Counted from the first letter of the stretch, positions 18,412 to 26,050 are shown. The stretch: DNA of 64,000 nt from JAVDCA01 sp035293985 (GCA_035293985.1 DATGLS010000037.1:310001-374000), one strand, 5' to 3'. Notes: generated from the letters alone by a model not told the origin. Program-made: numbers and translations.

Positions 18412-18732
18412 ATGCGAGCCCGTTTGTCGGTCTTGATTTGCTTGGCCGTCGTATTCGGCCTCACAGCGGCACGACCGGCTTTTGCGGAGCCGCGCCCGGA
18501 GTGCGCGCAGCTTACGGACCCGGTTACGCGAAGGATGTGCGAGAACGCGCCCGCCGTCAGGGTCGATCCGGTCGTGCGGCCACGACGCGTGGGATGCTTA
18601 GGCCGTGACGCGCCGTGCAGAGTAACAGGCGATGAATGCTGCTCTCCGATGTTCTGCCGCGGACAGCTCTCACGTTCGCGCGACATACCGACGAAACCCG
18701 GGCACTGCGACTTTGGTACGCCTGGTTGGTAG
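18412..18732 (+). CDS. Small secreted cysteine-rich protein with knottin-like spacing
   Basis: 106 aa. A clear signal peptide (residues 1-25, ending RPAFA) is followed by a mature part with eight cysteines. The last six follow C-x6-C-x6-CC-x4-C-x16-C. That C-C-CC-C-C order is the inhibitor-cystine-knot framework; the first five spacings equal those of some spider-toxin knottins. This is a pattern match, not shown homology. The start has AGGAGG nine bases upstream. It is the leftmost of five small exported cysteine-rich genes, with motif copy 1 upstream. Targets could be competitors, hosts or the cell envelope. I do not recognise a family. Confidence 0.75.
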   Translation: MRARLSVLICLAVVFGLTAARPAFAEPRPECAQLTDPVTRRMCENAPAVRVDPVVRPRRVGCLGRDAPCRVTGDECCSPMFCRGQLSRSRDIPTKPGHCDFGTPGW

Positions 18733-18800
18733 ATCCGGACCTCGCATTCGTCGGTTGGTCAGCTGCCGCCTGAGATCGCGGTGTTCGGCGCAGCCGAGGA

Positions 18801-19094
18801 TCAGCGAAAGTATCCGGGCGGAGGGCGGCCCTTGAAACCATTACAGACTTGGTCGCACGTGGATTGCGGGTAGCGTGGCGATCCGGAGATACCCTCGGCG
18901 CACACCTCATTCCATGCCTGGACGGAATACTGCTTGGGCCGGCTGGCGATACACCCCTCGTAGGCTCTCGCCCTGCATTGGGCGAGGCATTCATAGTTCA
19001 TTTGCGCCCGCACCGGCGCTGGCATCACCGCGACCACAAGGCAGATCGCCCACCAAAGCCGCCGTGCATGTGAGTGCGTCCTGGTTGCCCGCAT
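18801..19094 (-). CDS. Small secreted cysteine-rich protein
   Basis: 97 aa. The signal peptide is residues 1-30 (RRLWWAICLVVAVMPAPVRA). The mature part has six cysteines: YECLAQCRARAYEGC, EVC, then STCDQVCNGF, and it ends PPPGYFR. Even cysteine number and export suggest three disulfides. It is 86 bases downstream of the gene at 19540 on the same strand and probably co-transcribed with it. I do not recognise a family. The start ATG at 19094 is preferred over the upstream one at 19217 because it begins directly at the signal peptide. Confidence 0.68.
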   Translation of the reverse strand: MRATRTHSHARRLWWAICLVVAVMPAPVRAQMNYECLAQCRARAYEGCIASRPKQYSVQAWNEVCAEGISGSPRYPQSTCDQVCNGFKGRPPPGYFR

Positions 19095-19180
19095 GACACC
19101 GCCTGGGGGATATGTCGCCGCGGTCACGGCCCCGTCTCTCGGGCGCGTCAAGGCATCACGAAAGGGCGCGACCTGAGGCA

Positions 19181-19540
19181 TCAGTGGAGCCCGCCGGGTA
19201 GAGAACACCACCAGCAATAAGGTCGAGGTTCACCGCACGCCTGATAACAGCGGCTGTATTCCGCACTGCAGCGCTCGAGCTTGGCCTTGTCTTTCGTCGT
19301 GCGTGCGGTGATGACGCCGTCCGCACCACGATCGGCGATACAATTGTCGCGCGCTCTGTCGCATCGGATCATCTGCGGCGTGCTGCAGACGAGGGTCAAC
19401 GCCGGAAATGGCGTCGCTTCAGCAACTCGACCAAGCGGGGCGGCGGACGTCACACCGACCAGCGACAAATGGAATGCGGCGGCGGCGAAGGAAGACAACC
19501 CGATTCTTCCAAATCCGAGGAGCTTTCGCGCGCAACCCAT
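19181..19540 (-). CDS. Small secreted cysteine-rich protein
   Basis: 119 aa. The signal peptide is about residues 1-33 (ending TSAAP). The mature part has eight cysteines, clustered as LVCSTPQMIRCDRARDNC and ERCSAEYSRCYQACGE, closing with YCWWC. A GGAG sits seven bases before the ATG. Motif copy 2 lies 128 bases upstream in the same orientation. It is the first gene of a two-gene unit with 18801-19094. No recognised family. The CxxxxxxC spacing and hydrophilic middle suggest a helical hairpin held by disulfides, which is a guess. Confidence 0.7.
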   Translation of the reverse strand: MGCARKLLGFGRIGLSSFAAAAFHLSLVGVTSAAPLGRVAEATPFPALTLVCSTPQMIRCDRARDNCIADRGADGVITARTTKDKAKLERCSAEYSRCYQACGEPRPYCWWCSLPGGLH

Positions 19541-19668
19541 GACGTTCTCCGCACCGGCCGATGGGGACGGCGCTTGCGACGTTGCCCGGCGCAGCCGAGC
19601 CCAATCCGTTCCGGCAATATCGCCGCCCGTGCGCCTTCAGCGTACAACGTTTGGGCCACGCCGTTTGG

Positions 19669-19685
19669 ACAACTTTGCGCATATT
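19669..19685 (-). promoter_or_regulatory. Shared upstream motif, copy 2
   Basis: On the minus strand this reads AATATGCGCAAAGTTGT, identical over 17 bases to copies 1 and 3. It is oriented toward the gene starting at 19540, 128 bases away. Confidence 0.6.
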
Positions 19686-19843
19686 CATCCGCTCCGCGCT
19701 CGCAGATCCCTGGCGCAGAGAGCGTGAGGTCCGTGCAGAAGCCGAACTGCTGTTGCGACACAGCCGGTTCGAACGCTCGCTTTTCATAACAACAGCCGCG
19801 CCTTCGCCGACCGCGTCATCGGGCGGAGAGCCTGCCTTGTGCG

Positions 19844-19861
19844 AAATATGCGCAAAGTTGT
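19844..19861 (+). promoter_or_regulatory. Shared upstream motif, copy 3
   Basis: AAATATGCGCAAAGTTGT on the plus strand, identical over all 18 bases to copy 1. It is oriented toward the gene at 19950, 88 bases away. Like copy 2 it is followed by CC. Confidence 0.6.
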
Positions 19862-19949
19862 CCGACGGCAATGAAAAGACCCGTGATATGCAGAAAAAAC
19901 CTCCACAACAGGAGGCATTCACGGCAGCTTCCACCATGGGAGGTCACCG

Positions 19950-20384
19950 ATGCAGGTATCGCTGAACAAGCTCGCGGTGGGCGCGATCGTTGCGATCGCC
20001 GCTGCGGCATCAGCCGGTTCTCCGGCGTTGGCCTGCGGCACGCGGCATTTCTACAACAATTCCACTATCACGTGGGATCTGTATATGATCGGCCGCTCGA
20101 CCTGCTCGATCGGCAGCTACACGGGTAACCATTGCGTCATTCCCGCCGGACAGGTCGCGGATATCCATTACAATGACACTTACGGGGGCGGCGTGGGCGT
20201 CGAGTCCGCGATTTTTGCCCGCCAGAACTACTCGCACGACCTGAGTTGCTACATCGATCATAGTGGCAACACCGGCAATATCGTCGTCAACAGCGATGCG
20301 GACGGCGATATCGCGACCTGCGGACCAAAACGGTTTGGGCAGACGAACGGCGGGTACAGGTGCATTGTCCGGGGACCTCAATGA
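19950..20384 (+). CDS. Secreted protein of unknown family with six cysteines
   Basis: 144 aa. The signal peptide is residues 1-29 (AAAASAGSPALA), giving a mature protein that starts CGTRHFYNN. The mature chain is rich in Asn, Gly, Tyr and Thr with six cysteines, and looks all-beta: alternating segments such as TWDLYMIG, VADIHYND and GNIVVNSDADGD. The Asp/Asn-rich turns could bind calcium. GGGAGG lies seven bases upstream of the ATG. Motif copy 3 precedes it. The next cysteine-rich gene follows on the same strand and is probably co-transcribed. I do not recognise the family. Confidence 0.75.
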   Translation: MQVSLNKLAVGAIVAIAAAASAGSPALACGTRHFYNNSTITWDLYMIGRSTCSIGSYTGNHCVIPAGQVADIHYNDTYGGGVGVESAIFARQNYSHDLSCYIDHSGNTGNIVVNSDADGDIATCGPKRFGQTNGGYRCIVRGPQ

Positions 20385-20453
20385 CCGATGAGCACGCGAG
20401 TCATGTCGCTGAGGCCGGACCGCACCATTTCGTCTCTCTCCTCGCGAGCGTGG

Positions 20454-20816
20454 ATGACAACTGAGAGCCCTCGAGGCGCGGAGTACCGCAGGCGCGCGCT
20501 CGCCGTCGCGGCCATACTCCTCGGTCTTCTGTCGGCAGCCGCGGTCGCGACGGCCGACGCGTTTCCGCGGGACAATCGGATGGAGCAAGTGCTCCCCCGA
20601 TACTCACCCGTTCAGGGGCAACTGCCGCCCTTGCGAAACCCCTACGATTGCGCGACCGCGCCCAATCCGAGCGCTTGCAATTCCTGCATGGCGGCCTGCG
20701 ATCGAGGAGATGGGCCGGGTCGCATAAACTGGTTGCTCACCTGCAAGAACACCTGCTGTGAGCGCTATTCCCCGAATGCAGCTTGTCCCCGGTGGCCGTC
20801 TCGCCCTCGTCAGTGA
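20454..20816 (+). CDS. Small secreted cysteine-rich protein
   Basis: 120 aa from ATG 20454. The signal-peptide-like segment RRRALAVAAILLGLLSAAAV leads to a mature part with eight cysteines near the C-terminus: YDCATAPNPSACNSCMAAC, LLTCKNTCCE and NAACPRW. ATGs at 20388 and 20403 would add up to 22 hydrophilic residues before the signal; 20388 is only three bases after the previous stop, which would suit an operon. I prefer 20454 for the signal peptide, with low certainty on the start. No recognised family. Confidence 0.65.
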   Translation: MTTESPRGAEYRRRALAVAAILLGLLSAAAVATADAFPRDNRMEQVLPRYSPVQGQLPPLRNPYDCATAPNPSACNSCMAACDRGDGPGRINWLLTCKNTCCERYSPNAACPRWPSRPRQ

Positions 20817-20930
20817 TTGCCGTGAAGGCTTGGCGAAGCGAGATCCCCTTACCTCGGAGGTCGCTTCGTTCGTCCGGGCGACGACTTCTTCCCCTGAACG
20901 GGAGAGGGGGCGCAAGAGCCGCGAGCGCTA

Positions 20931-22751
20931 TCACTCCGCCGCGGCGCGGTCCGCGTCGCCGCCCTGCGCGCGCTGCTCCACCGGCTTCTCGGCCTGCGTC
21001 AGGTTGAAGGCGGTGTTTGCGAGCCCGACATGGGAGAACGCCTGCGGAAAGTTGCCGGCGAGGCGATTGCTGCGCGGATCGTATTCCTCGCTCAGCAGGC
21101 CGACGTCGTTGCACAGCGACACCAGGCGCTTGAACAGGGCCTCGGCCTCGGCGAGGCGGCCCTGCAGGATGTAGACGTCGGCGAGCCAGAAGCTGCAGGC
21201 GAGGAATGCGCCTTCGCCGGGCGCGAGGCCGTCGACGCCGGTGTGGGTGCGGTAGCGCAGCACGAAGCCGTCGGCCAGGAGGTCGCGCTCGATCGCCGCG
21301 ATCGTGCCGCGGATGCGCGGATCGTCGATCGGCAGGAAGCCGACGCTCGGCAGCAGCAGCAGGCTCGCGTCGACCTCCTTGGCGCCGAAATACTGGACGA
21401 AGCTGCCGAGCTCCTGGTCGAAACCCTGCGAACAGGTCAGGTCGTGGATCTCGGCGCGCACCTTGCGCCAGTGATCGATCGGGCCGTCGAAGCCGAACAT
21501 CTCCATGCTCTTGATCGCCCGATCGAACGCGACCCACGCCATCACCTTCGAATGGGTGAAGTGCTTGGGCTCGCCGCGCATCTCCCAGATGCCCTGGTCC
21601 GGCTGTTGCCAGATGCCGGCGAGATGCTCGAGCAGCTCGAGATGCATCTCCCAGCCCGACTCATGGGTGGCGAGCCCGTTGCGCCGCGCCTGGTGCGCCG
21701 CGTCCATCACCTCGCCGTAGACGTCGAGCTGGAGCTGCTTCTGGGCGGCGTTGCCGATGCGCACCGGACGGGCGCCTTCGTAGCCGGGAAGCCAGTCGGC
21801 CTCCCATTCGATCATGCGGCGCTCGCCGCCGAGGCCGTACAGGATCTGAATCTGGTCGGGGCTGCCGGCGATCGCGCGCAGCAGCCACTCGTTCCACGCC
21901 TGCGCCGAGTTGTGAAAGCCGGCGCTCAGCAGCGTGAACAGCGTCAGCGTCGCGTCGCGCAGCCAGCAGAAGCGGTAGTCCCAGTTGCGCGCCCCGCCGA
22001 ACTGCTCGGGCAGCGACGTGGTCGGCGCCGCGACGATGCCGCCGGTCGGCAGGTAGGTCAGCGCCTTGAGCGTGATCAGCGAGCGCACCACCACGTCGCT
22101 CCATTGTCCGGCCGGCCGGCAGTGAGCAGCCCATTCCCGCCAGAACGTCTCGGTCTCCTTGAGCCCGTCCTGCGGCACGATCGGCTCCGGGGCGGCGAGG
22201 TGCGAGGGCGCATAGGTGAGGACGAACGGCACCGTCTCGCCGGCCGAGATGGTGAACTTGCCGACGGTGGTGAGGTTGTGGCCCTTGAGGTGCACCGGCG
22301 TGTGCAGCACCACCATGTCGGGACCGGCGACCGCGCGCAGCGTGCCGTCCTCCATGCGGGTGACCCAGGGGACGACCGCGCCGAAGCCGAAGCGCAGCAC
22401 CAGCTCGAGCCGCATCGGCAGGCGGCCGCGCTCGCCGACGACGAGCCGCACGACGGTCGGATTGCGTTCGCGGATCGGCATGAAATCGAGCAGCGTCGCG
22501 GCGCCGTCGTCGGATTCGAAGCGCGTCTCCAGGATCAGCGTGTTGGGAAGGTAGCGCCGGCTGGCGCGCGCCTTGGCGTCGGCGGGCGCGATCAGCCAGC
22601 GGCCGTGGTCGGGGGTGCCGAGCAGCGCCGCGAAGCACGCCTCGGAATCGAACCGCGGCCAGCACAGCCAGTCGATCGATCCGTCGCGCCCGACCAGGGC
22701 GGCGGATTCGCAGTCTCCGATGATGGCATAGTCTTCGATGCGCGAGGGCAT
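20931..22751 (-). CDS. GH15-family glycoside hydrolase, glucoamylase/trehalase-like
   Basis: 606 aa. N-terminal IEDYAIIGDCESAALVGRDG and IDWLCWPRFDSEACFA are GH15 landmarks of the bacterial type. The barrel has NWDYRFCWLRDATLTLF near residue 260, GIWEMRGEPKHFTHSK near 385 and the base region LLSEEYDPRSNRLAGNFPQ near 560. It hydrolyses an alpha-glucoside, most likely releasing glucose. No signal peptide. It starts seven bases after the stop of the glucose-dehydrogenase-like gene upstream, so both share the EcfG-like promoter at 23883. That pairing suggests the product glucose is oxidised by the neighbour. Paralogue of the protein at 16204. Confidence 0.87.
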   Translation of the reverse strand: MPSRIEDYAIIGDCESAALVGRDGSIDWLCWPRFDSEACFAALLGTPDHGRWLIAPADAKARASRRYLPNTLILETRFESDDGAATLLDFMPIRERNPTVVRLVVGERGRLPMRLELVLRFGFGAVVPWVTRMEDGTLRAVAGPDMVVLHTPVHLKGHNLTTVGKFTISAGETVPFVLTYAPSHLAAPEPIVPQDGLKETETFWREWAAHCRPAGQWSDVVVRSLITLKALTYLPTGGIVAAPTTSLPEQFGGARNWDYRFCWLRDATLTLFTLLSAGFHNSAQAWNEWLLRAIAGSPDQIQILYGLGGERRMIEWEADWLPGYEGARPVRIGNAAQKQLQLDVYGEVMDAAHQARRNGLATHESGWEMHLELLEHLAGIWQQPDQGIWEMRGEPKHFTHSKVMAWVAFDRAIKSMEMFGFDGPIDHWRKVRAEIHDLTCSQGFDQELGSFVQYFGAKEVDASLLLLPSVGFLPIDDPRIRGTIAAIERDLLADGFVLRYRTHTGVDGLAPGEGAFLACSFWLADVYILQGRLAEAEALFKRLVSLCNDVGLLSEEYDPRSNRLAGNFPQAFSHVGLANTAFNLTQAEKPVEQRAQGGDADRAAAE

Positions 22752-22758
22752 GGCGGGG

Positions 22759-23808
22759 TCACGCGGCGAAATCGATCACGACCTTGACGTCGTCCGGGCG
22801 GTTCTCCAGGGCCTGCTCCCATTGCTCGACCGGCACGCGGCGCGTGATCAGGCGCGCGAGCCATTTCGGGTCGGCCTGCGCCAGCGCCTCCGCGGCCATC
22901 GCATAGTGATGACGATTGGCATTTACGGTTCCGAACACCGTCGCGTTGTTGAGCACCATGGTGCGGTTATAGGCGCCGATGTCGAAATCGAACGCCTGGC
23001 CGGGCGCCGTGACGCCGGCGAGACAGACGATGCCATCCGGCGCGGTGCGGCCGAGCACGTTGCGGATGAGCGCCGCCGCCCCGGTGCATTCCATCACGAT
23101 ATCGGGCGCGAAGCCGTCGAGCGCCGCGAGGTCGGTGTGATAGGTGCCGCCGAGCGCCGCGACCAGCGCCGGCTTCGTCCCGGTCGCGCTGTGATCGAGC
23201 ACGTGCACGTCGAGCCCGCGCTGCATGCCCATCATCGCCGCCAGCAATCCGATCGGACCGGCGCCGGTGACGAGCAGGCTGCGCGGCTTCCAGGCGCGCG
23301 AGCGCGCGCCGATGCGTTCGGTGTGATCCCACGCCTTGGCGACGACGCTGGTCGGCTCGACCAGCACGCCGAAAAATCCGAGCTCCGGATCGAGCTTCAC
23401 GGCGAAGCCCGGCTCGATGCGGAATTGCTCGGCGCCATAGCCGTTGCGCTCCTTGATGCCGCGCTCGACGTAGCGCCCATTCTGGCACATGTCCCACTCG
23501 CCAGCCGCACAGGCCGGGCAGGGGACGGGATCGGGCCGCCGCACGATGCCGACGATGAGATCGCCGGGCGCGAATCCGGATCCCGCCGGAGCCTCCTCGA
23601 CGCGGCCGAGCGACTCGTGGCCGAGCACCAGTCGCTGCGCGCCCGGCGGCGCCCAGCCGTATTCGCCGGAGACGATCTCGCGATCGGTCCCGCAGACGCC
23701 GAGGGCGAGCGTGCGCACCAGGATGACGCCGTCCGCGAGCGGCGGCGGCGGCACGTCGTCGAGACGCGCCGATTTGGCGATGCCGGGCGATACGGTGATC
23801 GCGCGCAT
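22759..23808 (-). CDS. Zinc alcohol dehydrogenase family protein, glucose-1-dehydrogenase-like
   Basis: 349 aa, medium-chain dehydrogenase. N-terminal GroES-like domain: CGTDREIVSGEYGWAPPG with the catalytic Cys, LVLGHESLGRVEEAP with the His and Glu, and PCPACAAGEWDMCQNG for the structural zinc (CxxC...C). The Rossmann motif is TGAGPIGLLAAM near residue 195. The layout, including YVERGIKERNGYGAEQ, resembles the archaeal-type glucose dehydrogenases. Predicted reaction: NAD(P)-linked oxidation of glucose to gluconolactone; the exact sugar is inference. First gene of a two-gene unit with the GH15 protein at 20931. Confidence 0.82.
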   Translation of the reverse strand: MRAITVSPGIAKSARLDDVPPPPLADGVILVRTLALGVCGTDREIVSGEYGWAPPGAQRLVLGHESLGRVEEAPAGSGFAPGDLIVGIVRRPDPVPCPACAAGEWDMCQNGRYVERGIKERNGYGAEQFRIEPGFAVKLDPELGFFGVLVEPTSVVAKAWDHTERIGARSRAWKPRSLLVTGAGPIGLLAAMMGMQRGLDVHVLDHSATGTKPALVAALGGTYHTDLAALDGFAPDIVMECTGAAALIRNVLGRTAPDGIVCLAGVTAPGQAFDFDIGAYNRTMVLNNATVFGTVNANRHHYAMAAEALAQADPKWLARLITRRVPVEQWEQALENRPDDVKVVIDFAA

Positions 23809-23882
23809 GATCTCATTCCCGCAACGGAGTAGCTGCCGGCGTCCTGGCGCCAGTGTCGGCTGGCATCGGACCAAAACAGTTA

Positions 23883-23908
23883 GACGCCGGGCGGAACCGA
23901 TTGGTTCC
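23883..23908 (-). promoter_or_regulatory. EcfG-like promoter, minus strand (GGAAC-N17-CGTC)
   Basis: On the minus strand GGAAC (23908-23904) is followed after 17 bases by CGTC (23886-23883). One mismatch to CGTT. It faces the glucose-dehydrogenase-like gene 74 bases away. The -35 lies in a perfect palindrome GGAACC-N4-GGTTCC at 23893-23908. Confidence 0.55.
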
Positions 23909-23969
23909 AAGACGTGACGGCGGCGCGGCAAATTGGATCGTTCGTTTTTGATGGAACTCGGTCCGCCAT

Positions 23970-23995
23970 GGAACCTCGAGGTTCCTGCGAGCGTT
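23970..23995 (+). promoter_or_regulatory. EcfG-type promoter (GGAAC-N17-CGTT)
   Basis: GGAAC at 23970-23974 and CGTT at 23992-23995, spacing 17. The -35 is again inside a 16-bp perfect palindrome (23970-23985). It faces the ASRT-family gene, 46 bases away. Confidence 0.75.
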
Positions 23996-24041
23996 GTCGG
24001 GGGACGCATCATTCAATGGAACAGTCTAGGAGGCGGCGGCC

Positions 24042-24416
24042 ATGGAGGCGGTTGGGCGCACGCGGTGGGCCATTGCCGAGGGGTACATTCCCTCCGAAAG
24101 CTCCTTCTCCGATCGTACGCTGATCTCACACGAGACCGCCTGCATCCTCAACGCGACCGATCGCGAGGCGCATGTGGCGATCACCATCTTCTTCGCCAAT
24201 CGCGAGCCGGTGGGGCCCTACCGGGTGACGGTGGCGGCGCGGCGGACGCTGCATCTGCGCTTCAACGATCTCGAGGACCCGCAGCCCGTCCCGCGCGATA
24301 CCGACTACGCCTCGGTGTTCGAGTCCGACGTGCCGATCGTGGTTCAGCATACGCGCATGGACTCGCGGCACGCCGAGATCGCGCTGCTGTCGACGATGGC
24401 GTACGCGGCCGAGTAG
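24042..24416 (+). CDS. Sensory-rhodopsin-transducer (ASRT) family protein
   Basis: 124 aa, a single small beta-sandwich domain. The sequence follows the Anabaena sensory rhodopsin transducer closely: GRTRWAIAEGYIPSES, SHETACILNATDREAHV, FFANREPVGPYRVTV, LRFNDLEDPQPVPRDTDYAS and VPIVVQHTRMDSR. The Anabaena protein is a soluble tetramer that partners a rhodopsin; relatives without rhodopsin are known and may bind sugars. No rhodopsin gene is in the window. AGGAGG eight bases before the ATG and an EcfG-type promoter at 23970 support the start. Its place beside otsA points to carbohydrate or osmotic stress rather than light sensing. Confidence 0.88.
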   Translation: MEAVGRTRWAIAEGYIPSESSFSDRTLISHETACILNATDREAHVAITIFFANREPVGPYRVTVAARRTLHLRFNDLEDPQPVPRDTDYASVFESDVPIVVQHTRMDSRHAEIALLSTMAYAAE

Positions 24417-24535
24417 GTGTTCGGACTCTGACGCGACGGAAAGCGAGATATGGGACTCACCTCTCTTCGGCTCTCTCCTTCGGTTCTATCGGGCGATCTG
24501 CGGGCGAATGTCGTGCGGCATTGCGAAAGGAACCA

Positions 24536-24560
24536 GGAACCTTAACGACGACGGCAGGTT
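24536..24560 (+). promoter_or_regulatory. Possible EcfG-type promoter (GGAAC-N16-GGTT)
   Basis: GGAAC at 24536-24540, 16 bases, then GGTT at 24557-24560. One mismatch in the -10. It lies 26 bases before the otsA start. A second GGAAC at 24529 lacks a partner at the right distance. Confidence 0.5.
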
Positions 24561-24586
24561 ATCTGGTCGGCAGCGGAGATAACCCC

Positions 24587-26047
24587 ATGAGTTTGGTAGT
24601 CGTTTCCAATCGGGTGGCGAAAGCTAAACCGGATGAGCCGATCGCGGGCGGGCTCGCGAGCGCGCTGCTTCCGGCGGTGCAGAAGTGCGGCGCGATCTGG
24701 GTCGGATCGAGCGGGCGCTTGCGCGATGCGTCGCAGAAAGATTCCTTCGCGGAGATCGAGTCGCTAGGTGCCGGCGCGATCGCGAAGGTCGACCTGCCCG
24801 CCGCCTCCTATCGCGGTTACTACGAAGGCTTCGCCAACTCGGTGCTGTGGCCGGCGCTGCACTCGCGCGCCGATCTCGTGCGCGCCACCCAGGACGACTA
24901 CCGCTGCTACCGCGAGGTCAACGCGTTCATGGCGCGCGGCCTCGGCCGTTTTGCGCGCGCCGACTCGATCTACTGGATCCACGATTACCATTTCCTCGCC
25001 CTCGGCGCGGAGCTGCGCCGGCTCGGCGTCACCCGTCCGCTCGGGTTCTTCCTGCATACGCCGTGGGCGAACCGCAACGTGATGCAGAGCGTGCCGCATC
25101 ATCGCGATCTGATCGAGGCGATGCTCGCCTACGACCTCATCGGCTTCCAGACCGAGGACGACAAGCGCAATTTCGCCGACTACGCCGCCAACGAGCTCGG
25201 CCTCGACGTGGTCGATGACCTCGTCGCCTCCGCACGCGGCGTCTCTCGCCTCGGCGTATTTCCGATCGGCATCGACGTCGAGGCGTTCGCGTCGCGCGCC
25301 GGCAGGGCGGTGACGCGGCACGAGTTCGCGCGCCTGCGCGCGAGCCTGCAGGGCGTCAAGCTCGCGATCGGCGTGGATCGGGTCGACTACTCGAAGGGCC
25401 TCGACAACCGCATCCGCGCCTTCGACCGCATGCTAACGGCGCAGCCGGCGCTCGAGGGCGAGGTGTCGCTGCTGCAGATCGCGGTGCCGTCGCGCAAGGA
25501 GATCCCGACCTACAGCCAGCTCAACCGCGACCTCGCCACCCTGGTAGGCGAGGTCAACGGCCGCCACGGCGAGGTCGATTGGGCCCCCGTGCGCTACGTC
25601 AACAAGGGCTATGCGCAGTCGACGCTCGCCGGCTTCTACCGCATCGCCCAGGTCGGTCTCGTCACCCCGCTGCACGACGGGATGAACCTCGTTGCCAAGG
25701 AATACGTGGCGGCGCAGAACCCGCACGATCCGGGCGTGCTGGTGTTGTCCGAGTTCGCCGGCGCCGCCAAGGAGCTCGACGCGGCCCTGCTGGTCAATCC
25801 GCACGACATCGACGGCATGGCGCAGGCGTTCGCCCGCGCCTTCGTGATGCCGGTCGAGGAACGGCGCGCGCGCTGGAACGCGATGATGGGCAAGCTGCGC
25901 GCGAACTCGGTGCAGAAGTGGTTCGCCGACTTCGTCAGCGCGCTGAAGGAAACGCGCGCCGTCGCCGAGCCGGTGCGGGTTCCGCAGCCGAAGGGCGCCG
26001 CCGCGCTCGCCTACCTGCCCGAGCGGCCGGCGGTCGGGTTGCCCTGA
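24587..26047 (+). CDS. otsA: Alpha,alpha-trehalose-phosphate synthase
   Basis: 486 aa, GT20. Makes trehalose 6-phosphate from UDP-glucose and glucose 6-phosphate in the cytoplasm. N-terminal SLVVVSNRVAKAK and GGLASALLPAVQKCG, then YWIHDYHFLALGAELRR, FFLHTPWANRNV, FPIGIDVEAF, GVDRVDYSKGLDNRIRAF and TPLHDGMNLVAKEYVAAQ are family landmarks in the usual order. GGAG lies eight bases before the ATG. The phosphatase gene otsB is at 15449. The last 25 residues are a Pro-rich tail. It converges with bpsA-like 26051, leaving three bases between stops. Confidence 0.94.
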   Translation: MSLVVVSNRVAKAKPDEPIAGGLASALLPAVQKCGAIWVGSSGRLRDASQKDSFAEIESLGAGAIAKVDLPAASYRGYYEGFANSVLWPALHSRADLVRATQDDYRCYREVNAFMARGLGRFARADSIYWIHDYHFLALGAELRRLGVTRPLGFFLHTPWANRNVMQSVPHHRDLIEAMLAYDLIGFQTEDDKRNFADYAANELGLDVVDDLVASARGVSRLGVFPIGIDVEAFASRAGRAVTRHEFARLRASLQGVKLAIGVDRVDYSKGLDNRIRAFDRMLTAQPALEGEVSLLQIAVPSRKEIPTYSQLNRDLATLVGEVNGRHGEVDWAPVRYVNKGYAQSTLAGFYRIAQVGLVTPLHDGMNLVAKEYVAAQNPHDPGVLVLSEFAGAAKELDAALLVNPHDIDGMAQAFARAFVMPVEERRARWNAMMGKLRANSVQKWFADFVSALKETRAVAEPVRVPQPKGAAALAYLPERPAVGLP

Positions 26048-26050
26048 TCG

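Larger units (their letters stand above)
19541..19949. other. 409-base divergent intergenic region with two motif copies
   Basis: This lies between the divergent genes starting at 19540 (minus) and 19950 (plus). It holds motif copies 2 and 3, each pointing toward the nearer gene. Open frames inside it have no ribosome site or domain signal, so I call no gene. Confidence 0.55.

Noticed and set aside
19469..19937. Open frames inside the divergent cysteine-cluster intergenic region
   Set aside because: They cross the conserved motif copies, lack ribosome sites and show no signal peptide or domain.
24529..24553. A second GGAAC before otsA as an EcfG -35
   Set aside because: At 16-17 bases it is followed by gacg/acgg, which does not match the -10.
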